From: an uncultured Adlercreutzia sp.
GTDB taxonomy: Bacteria; Actinomycetota; Coriobacteriia; Coriobacteriales; Eggerthellaceae
Reading direction: 5' to 3'
NCBI RefSeq assembly: GCF_958431955.1
Contig: NZ_CAUASN010000061.1
Span: 1 to 5,896 of the forward strand
Length of the DNA: 5,896 nt
Part shown: positions 1 to 5,896 of the stretch, piece by piece
Position numbering within the stretch: position 1 is the first letter of the stretch
Layout: each line of letters begins with the position of its first letter
The notes under the pieces: model-generated
Seen by the model: only the letters and a program-made list of their open reading frames with translations
Databases searched by the model: none
What the model was told of the DNA's origin: nothing
Translations under genes and position numbers: made by a program

Positions 1-30
1 CAGTCCCTTGCAGCTTAGTTCTTATTAGCC

Positions 31-96
31 CGTCCAAGAACTGGGGTGCAGTTCAGGTCTTGGCTACCCAGGGCGCTCGCTGTGAAAGGGAATATT
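31..96 (+). repeat. Dispersed ~60-bp intergenic repeat, copy 1
   Basis: This segment matches positions 3894-3953 in the same orientation. Both begin with CGTCCAA. After a variable stretch (18 nt here, 13 nt in the other copy) both continue with GGTCTTGGCT, a CCC/GGG-rich core, then GCTGTGAAAGG and TATT. From 56 to 96 about 35 of 41 positions agree by eye, with one gap. In copy 2 the core is a perfect 12-bp hairpin. Here the left arm is not complementary to the right arm, and instead a short hairpin (38-43 with 49-54) sits in the variable part. The repeat could be a dispersed intergenic element, or a duplication made when the intervening genes arrived. No coding role is seen. Confidence 0.6.
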
Positions 97-206
97 GTTA
101 TAAGAGCGCGAGAATTCCACTCTCACCAAGGAACAGGCCGAAGGCCTCTGCGACACTGCGAAGGCGAAAACCGGTGCCCAGCAGACTCGTAGTCGTAGCA
201 CGCAAA

Positions 207-239
207 CGAGGCCCTGTGCCATCTCGGCATAGGGCCTCG
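207..239 (-). terminator. Rho-independent terminator of the flavoprotein gene
   Basis: A 14-bp stem with one G-T wobble pairs 207-220 with 226-239 around a 5-nt loop (221-225). Read on the minus strand it begins 17 nt after the TAA stop (257-259) and is followed by a short TTTG run. The U-tract is weak but the stem is long and GC-rich, which is common in high-GC Actinomycetota. On the plus strand the hairpin is not followed by T residues, so it most likely serves the flavoprotein gene only. Confidence 0.75.
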
Positions 240-256
240 CATAGGGGAGGGCTTGC

Positions 257-2227
257 TTAGGCGAGCATCTGATTGACGCAGGAAAGACCCGTGCTCATGC
301 TGGAGACACCGCTGTTGCCGTCGGAGCATTCGCCCACGACATAGAGGCCCTCAATGCCCGCACCGTCGGCCGTGAGGGCCTGGTAATCGGGACCGATGGC
401 AACGCCGCCGATGGTCACATGGGCGGCCCAGGTACGCGGGGAGGCGTAGAAGGGAGCCTCGACAATGGCGTCTTTCTCGCTCATGTTCTCGCGGCCGAAC
501 ACCGTGTCCGCCACGTCTCCACGCGCAATGGCGTTGTAATCGTCAACTGCCTTAGCAAACACCGAGGGGTCAGCACCGATCATCTGGGCCAGCTCCTCAA
601 GGCTGTCCGCCCGGAAGAGCTTGCTCTCCTCGATGAGCTTGTCCGCGCTGTAGCCCTGCTCGTTGTAGCCGTTCACAAGACCGGAGTTGAGCGCGTCGCT
701 GATGATGAACAGCTTCTCCTCGGGCTGCTTCATCACAGCGGCGGACAGGGCGAAGCGATCCAGCGACTCGTTGATGAAGCGCTCGCCGTTCACGTTGACG
801 AAGAGCCCCAGGCCGGCATTGCCGACGATGGTCTCCGTCGAGTAATCGATGGAGTCGGCAATGGGGAACACCATCTGGCGCCCCATGTTCTTCAACTCGG
901 CTCCCAGACCCTCGGCAAGCACGTGGCCATCGCCCGTGTGGCCGTAGCTGTTGGTCGTCGGAATAACCGTGGACTCATCCCAGGGCCACATCTCGTTGTA
1001 CTTCTTCAGCAGATCGGGATTGCCGGAATAACCGCCGGTAGCCAGAATGACGCCACGGTCCGCCATGACACGGTAGGTGGTGCCGTCGGCGCACTGGCCA
1101 GAGGCCCCCACCACGGCCTTGCCATCCACGATCAGCTCGGAAACGGGCGTCTCGAAAAGGAAGGTGATCGGGAGACTCTGGGTCTCCACCGTGTTGTCGA
1201 ACACGCTGAAGAAGCCCTCGCCGTTCTCCTTGTCCACCGCATGGGCCTTGCGCGGCCACGGGAACCCGACGATGCCGACCAGCGTGCCACTCACGGTGTA
1301 GCCCTGATCGAAGAGCCAGTTGTTCAGATCGTTTACCTTGTGGGCATAGGGGAGCCAGTACTCCTTCGCCGGGCCGCCATTGCGCGAGGCGTAGTCCAGG
1401 GCGTAGTACTCCATGGAGTCGTACACCTTCGTGTTGCCCGCGGCGAAATACGCGTCGAAGTCGGCCTGCACGGCATCGACGAAGTCCTTGGAAACGCCAT
1501 TTTCCAGGCTCTTCTGGAGCGTCGCGTGGAACATGTCGCGGTTGCCGTCCGTCATGTCAGGCTTCATGTCGTCGACGCCTTCGAACACCTCGAGCCAGCC
1601 ACCGCTGACCAGCGCGTTGCCGCCCGCATAGGCGGTTTTCTCGAACACCACCACATCCAAGCCCTGCTGGGCCGCGGCGACGGCGGCGGCCATGCCGGCA
1701 CCACCGGCACCGCACACCACGAGATCTGCCTGGATCTCCTTGGTCTCATCCGACTTCTCCGGCGACGCGGCCTTCTTCAACGCCGAAGCGTCTCCGTTCG
1801 CCTGGTTGACGCAATCAGCCACGCCCTCGATGATGGCCATACTCGTCAGCGTGGCGCCCGTCACGGCGTCTACGTTCAGGCTCTGCAGCTCCACGATCTG
1901 CTGCGGCACCCGCTCGCGAGCCGGGGCGCTGATGCGCTCGGTGTCTTCGAACTCCACGATCTCGACGCTCTCGATGGCATTTTCGGACATGCGCACCTCG
2001 ACAGTCACCGGGCCCTTCTTGCCGGGCGCGGACGCCGTATACGTCCCCGGGGCAAACGCCGCGGTCGAGGCAAGTCCCTCTCCCGACGATTGCACCTCGG
2101 GAGCGCACCCCGCAGACACGAGAGCAGCCTGGGCGGCGGCAATGGCCGCGCAGGCGACAAACGTCCTACGCGAAAGTGAGATGTTGCGCAGCGTGGGGAA
2201 AACCTCGGCAGTGTCAATTTCCTTCAT
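257..2227 (-). CDS. Tat-exported FMN/FAD-dependent reductase (fumarate reductase/flavocytochrome c-like)
   Basis: This 656-residue flavoprotein probably transfers respiratory electrons to an organic acceptor outside the cytoplasmic membrane. It starts with a Tat signal (SRRTFV, Arg20-Arg21), a hydrophobic stretch, and Cys41 in SAGC, a possible although non-classical lipobox. An FMN-binding domain covers about residues 58-143 and carries DAVTGATLTS (120-129), the motif to which ApbE-type enzymes attach FMN on Thr (probably Thr128). The FAD domain follows: GAGGAG at 173-178, Glu196 ending the second strand, GGNALVSGG near 202-210, and ATGGYSGN at 396-403. The succinate dehydrogenase/fumarate reductase fold continues to the C-terminus, with NGERFINESLDR at 480-491 and HVTIGG at 603-608. 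Arg491 and His603 match catalytic Arg402 and His504 of Shewanella flavocytochrome c3, but other substrate residues are replaced, so the substrate is unknown. No heme CXXCH motif is present; electrons must come from a separate quinol-linked partner. The start is fixed by AGGAGG at 2234-2239, 6 nt upstream of ATG. Confidence 0.93.
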   Translation of the reverse strand: MKEIDTAEVFPTLRNISLSRRTFVACAAIAAAQAALVSAGCAPEVQSSGEGLASTAAFAPGTYTASAPGKKGPVTVEVRMSENAIESVEIVEFEDTERISAPARERVPQQIVELQSLNVDAVTGATLTSMAIIEGVADCVNQANGDASALKKAASPEKSDETKEIQADLVVCGAGGAGMAAAVAAAQQGLDVVVFEKTAYAGGNALVSGGWLEVFEGVDDMKPDMTDGNRDMFHATLQKSLENGVSKDFVDAVQADFDAYFAAGNTKVYDSMEYYALDYASRNGGPAKEYWLPYAHKVNDLNNWLFDQGYTVSGTLVGIVGFPWPRKAHAVDKENGEGFFSVFDNTVETQSLPITFLFETPVSELIVDGKAVVGASGQCADGTTYRVMADRGVILATGGYSGNPDLLKKYNEMWPWDESTVIPTTNSYGHTGDGHVLAEGLGAELKNMGRQMVFPIADSIDYSTETIVGNAGLGLFVNVNGERFINESLDRFALSAAVMKQPEEKLFIISDALNSGLVNGYNEQGYSADKLIEESKLFRADSLEELAQMIGADPSVFAKAVDDYNAIARGDVADTVFGRENMSEKDAIVEAPFYASPRTWAAHVTIGGVAIGPDYQALTADGAGIEGLYVVGECSDGNSGVSSMSTGLSCVNQMLA

Positions 2228-2233
2228 TCTTAC

Positions 2234-2239
2234 CCTCCT
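2234..2239 (-). promoter_or_regulatory. Strong ribosome binding site of the flavoprotein gene
   Basis: A perfect AGGAGG on the minus strand lies 6 nt before the ATG at 2225-2227. It supports this start, which places the twin-arginine motif at residues 20-21, a normal distance for a Tat signal. Confidence 0.85.
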
Positions 2240-2271
2240 CGATCCATGCTTCCTTTTCCTTTACGCAGCGG

Positions 2272-2277
2272 TATAAT
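2272..2277 (+). promoter_or_regulatory. Possible -10 box for the luxR-type gene
   Basis: A perfect TATAAT lies in the divergent intergenic region on the plus strand. No good TTGACA-like -35 hexamer sits 16-18 nt upstream; the nearest is TTCCTT at 2250-2255. If used, transcription would begin near 2283 and leave a leader of about 110 nt before the ATG at 2394. The reverse strand reads ATTATA here, so it could also contribute to the flavoprotein promoter. The assignment is tentative. Confidence 0.3.
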
Positions 2278-2292
2278 TCCGCCGCGAAGAGA

Positions 2293-2328
2293 ATCGGGGA
2301 AAAGGGGTGGCAGTTCATCGCCCCCGAT
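2293..2328. promoter_or_regulatory. Inverted repeat in the divergent promoter region
   Basis: ATCGGGG at 2293-2299 and CCCCGAT at 2322-2328 are perfect 7-bp inverted repeats separated by 22 nt. They lie between the two divergent starts, downstream of the TATAAT. They could be an operator bound by the neighbouring LuxR-type protein, or a leader hairpin of the luxR transcript. The arms are short and GC-rich, so chance is possible. Confidence 0.3.
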
Positions 2329-2393
2329 GAGCTAAATGCCCGCGATTCACTCGTTCATTTTGTGTTAAATGGCAGGTGGGGACAGGTTATTTG

Positions 2394-3788
2394 ATGGCGC
2401 GACGCGAAAAAGGCTACGTGTGTGAACAGGACGATCCGAAGGGGTCAGCCTTGTCCGCTACGGTTCGGCTCGCCTTGCTGCCCGGCCTCATTTGGGGCTG
2501 GCTGCTCATATCCATGGGACAGACGGCGATCGCGGGGGCCGGCTCGGACGCTTCGCCGGCAATGCTTTCCTTCTCGTGGCAGATAGCTTTTATCGCCCTG
2601 CTCGCCATCTCTCTCCCTCTCACCAAAAAAGGCCGACCCGCGCCCTCGCTGTTCGCATCCCTCGCGTTCGGCCTTGCAACTGCGACGCTCTTGGTTGCCC
2701 AGCCTCTCGTTCCTTCCGGCGAGCTCCTCCAATACCTCGTTCTTCGCCAGGTGCTCATGGGCGCGGCCTGCGCCTCGCTCCTCTGCCTCTGGTCGCGCAT
2801 GGCCCGACCCCTTTCGGCTCGGCGAGGATCCCTCCAAATGCTTTGCGCGGGGATAGTGGCCGTGCTTGCGCTCACCGTCTACATGGCGCTGACCGTCCCC
2901 GCGCGCTTCGGGCTTCTCGTGCTGATGCTCGTCGCCGTCGCCCTTGACGTTCTCCTTGCCCCGCTACCCCCGGAAGAGGAGCCTCCGGCGGCGCCGGAAG
3001 ATCGACCCGAGTTCTCGGCGCTCGTGCCCCTGGCTATCTGCGCCTACAGTTTGCTCAGCTTCGCCTTCCGCACCGTGTTCACGCCCTCGGCAGGTATTTC
3101 GATTGCCACTACATCGTTTGCGGGCGTCGTGATCACGGGGGCTTTCGTGCTCTACTTCCAGAGAAGGCCCTTTGCGCTGCGCACGGGCCTCTGGCTTGCC
3201 TCGGGCTTCGTGCTGCTTATCTGCCTGAGCGCTCTGCTTGTCATCCTGTTTCCCGAAAGCGGCTTGTACCTCATCGCCTTCCTCCTCAACACGGCGGCGT
3301 TCCTCCTGGGAGGACTCATGTTCTTCCTGCCGGGCATATTGGCGAGGGCCGTCGGAAAACCCGCCTGCCTCGGCTTTCGCCTGGCCGCGTTTCTGTTCTT
3401 CGCATCGCGCCTCGCAAGCGAGGTTCTGGTTACGGTCTTTGCCCTCGATCCTCCCTCGTCTTTGGTGCTCGCCCTGATCTTTCTTGTGATCTCCCTACTC
3501 GTGCTAATATTCGGGTTCTTCCATATTGGTCTTCCCCATCGGGCGCCCACCGCCACCAGCGCTTCGCCGCTCGAGGACAAATGCGCTCACCTCGCAAAGG
3601 AGCACGACCTCACCGAGCGGGAAGCGGCCGTTCTCGTCCCTTTGGCCAAGGGACACACGATGAAGTCCATCGCAGAGCAATTCACCGTCTCCTTCCACAC
3701 CGTGCGCTCCCAGGTACGCAGTATTTATCTGAAACTGGACATTCATTCGCGCGAGGAGCTCCTGGAGAAGCTTGAGTCGCTCCCATAA
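2394..3788 (+). CDS. LuxR-family transcriptional regulator with 12-helix membrane domain
   Basis: This 464-residue protein joins a large integral-membrane domain to a C-terminal LuxR-type DNA-binding domain. About 12 hydrophobic segments can be counted, near residues 22-44, 56-76, 83-104, 112-135, 147-167, 171-190, 208-228, 236-255, 265-286, 290-312, 325-346 and 356-380. A charged, Pro-rich loop (192-206) divides them into two halves of six. A linker leads to the helix-turn-helix at about 402-460: LTERE (406-410), IAEQFTVS (426-433), TVRSQVRSIYLKL (436-448). A Gln (440) replaces the His common after TVK/R. There is no receiver or autoinducer-binding domain, so the membrane part is presumably the sensor. 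It is divergent from the flavoprotein gene, an arrangement typical of Eggerthellaceae reductases, and it probably regulates that gene. I chose ATG 2394, which has ACAGG at 2382-2386 about 7 nt upstream; an in-frame GTG at 2376 and TTG at 2391 are alternatives that would add six or one residues. Confidence 0.9.
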   Translation: MARREKGYVCEQDDPKGSALSATVRLALLPGLIWGWLLISMGQTAIAGAGSDASPAMLSFSWQIAFIALLAISLPLTKKGRPAPSLFASLAFGLATATLLVAQPLVPSGELLQYLVLRQVLMGAACASLLCLWSRMARPLSARRGSLQMLCAGIVAVLALTVYMALTVPARFGLLVLMLVAVALDVLLAPLPPEEEPPAAPEDRPEFSALVPLAICAYSLLSFAFRTVFTPSAGISIATTSFAGVVITGAFVLYFQRRPFALRTGLWLASGFVLLICLSALLVILFPESGLYLIAFLLNTAAFLLGGLMFFLPGILARAVGKPACLGFRLAAFLFFASRLASEVLVTVFALDPPSSLVLALIFLVISLLVLIFGFFHIGLPHRAPTATSASPLEDKCAHLAKEHDLTEREAAVLVPLAKGHTMKSIAEQFTVSFHTVRSQVRSIYLKLDIHSREELLEKLESLP

Positions 3789-3843
3789 GCGTCGATTTGA
3801 GAAGCTTGCCCCCATTCCACGAGGCCGGCGAATCTCAAACTCT

Positions 3844-3880
3844 CCGAACTACAGCGGCATTATCCGAACAATAGCGGATC
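3844..3880. repeat. Two 20-bp-period direct repeats downstream of luxR
   Basis: CCGAACTACAGCGG at 3844-3857 recurs as CCGAACAATAGCGG at 3864-3877, with 12 of 14 bases identical and a period of exactly 20 bp. The second unit also contains an ATCCG/CGGAT inverted repeat (3862-3866 with 3875-3879). Tandem ~20-bp repeats near an end are known from IS21-family insertion sequences, so this might be a relic end, but no transposase or opposite end is visible. It could equally be a protein-binding site. Confidence 0.45.
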
Positions 3881-3893
3881 GGGCCACTGCGAG

Positions 3894-3953
3894 CGTCCAA
3901 CAAAAGTGCCCCGGGTCTTGGCTGCCCGGGGCACTTGCTGTGAAAGGAGTATT
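3894..3953 (+). repeat. Dispersed ~60-bp intergenic repeat, copy 2
   Basis: This is the partner of the repeat at 31-96 in the same orientation, sharing CGTCCAA, GGTCTTGGCT, the CCC/GGG core and GCTGTGAAAGG. This copy has an intact hairpin core (3904-3936) that appears to work as the clpB terminator. The two copies bracket the flavoprotein and luxR-type genes. Confidence 0.6.
3904..3936 (-). terminator. Rho-independent terminator of clpB
   Basis: A perfect 12-bp stem pairs 3904-3915 with 3925-3936 around a 9-nt loop (3916-3924). On the minus strand it lies 75 nt after the clpB stop codon and its 3' arm runs into TTTTGTTGG, a usable U-tract. On the plus strand the stem is followed by GCTGTG, so it would be at best a weak, U-poor terminator for the convergent luxR transcript. 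Confidence 0.7.
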
Positions 3954-3984
3954 CGGTTGGGTAGGACGCCGGTTTCCGGCACGC

Positions 3985-4006
3985 GGAGGGGCGAGGTCGC
4001 CCCTCC
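3985..4006. other. GC-rich hairpin just downstream of the clpB stop
   Basis: A 9-bp stem pairs 3985-3993 with 3998-4006 around a 4-nt loop, 5 nt past the clpB TAG stop. On the minus strand it is followed by GCGTGCC and a second small hairpin (GCCGG/CCGGC, 3968-3980), with no T-run. It may protect the 3' end of the mRNA or assist termination upstream of the main hairpin at 3904-3936. Confidence 0.45.
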
Positions 4007-4011
4007 TTCTG

Positions 4012-5896
<1,885 letters not shown>

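Noticed and set aside
99..104. TATAAG as a possible -10 box in the left intergenic region
   Set aside because: There is no -35-like hexamer at the right spacing and no gene downstream on the plus strand to drive.
135..147. Small AGGCC-GAA-GGCCT hairpin between the left repeat and the flavoprotein terminator
   Set aside because: The stem is only 5 bp, has no T-run on either strand, and is expected by chance in GC-rich DNA.
60..260. A 66-codon plus-strand frame in the left intergenic region
   Set aside because: It spans the repeat and the terminator hairpin, has an Arg/Pro-rich composition, no ribosome binding site and no recognisable domain.
419..2179. A 586-codon open frame on the plus strand antisense to the flavoprotein gene
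   Set aside because: It lies within the well-supported flavoprotein gene. Its translation is rich in His, Arg, Val and Gly with no recognisable domain, as expected of an antisense frame in high-GC DNA.
2414..2875. Overlapping 130-153-codon frames opposite the luxR-type gene, and a similar plus-strand frame at 2492-2947
   Set aside because: They are alternative frames of a gene with clear membrane and HTH domains; their low-complexity Arg/Gly/Ser-rich translations match no family I recognise.

Overview
The window is GC-rich and looks like chromosomal DNA from a gut member of the Eggerthellaceae (Coriobacteriia, Actinomycetota; Eggerthella, Gordonibacter or a relative). The evidence is the pairing of a Tat-exported FMN/FAD 'fumarate reductase-like' flavoprotein with a divergent LuxR-type regulator that has a 12-helix membrane domain. 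Both families are greatly expanded in that family of bacteria. The genus is inference; no rRNA or other phylogenetic marker is present.

Layout: positions 1-256 hold no convincing gene. They carry one copy of a roughly 60-bp repeat (31-96) and a strong hairpin terminator (207-239) that ends the minus-strand flavoprotein gene (257-2227). A 166-bp divergent intergenic region (2228-2393) separates it from the plus-strand luxR-type gene (2394-3788). A 223-bp convergent intergenic region (3789-4011) holds a 20-bp-period direct repeat, a second copy of the 60-bp repeat whose core is a 12-bp hairpin, and a further GC-rich hairpin. The rest is the minus-strand gene for the disaggregase ClpB, whose 5' part lies beyond the right edge.

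How the parts work together: the flavoprotein and the membrane regulator form a likely sense-and-respire module. The regulator would detect a small molecule or membrane state and control an exported reductase that passes respiratory electrons to an organic acceptor. By a hand alignment to Shewanella flavocytochrome c3, the reductase keeps FAD and covalent-FMN sites but lacks most fumarate-binding and proton-relay residues, so its substrate is probably not fumarate and is unknown. The ClpB gene is housekeeping and functionally unrelated, but it has a Met-rich insertion in its second ATPase domain and an extended acidic tail.

The two 60-bp repeats lie in the same orientation on either side of the flavoprotein/luxR pair, which fits insertion of this pair beside clpB as a unit. 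That is inference. I see no transposase, integrase, tRNA, rRNA or CRISPR array.
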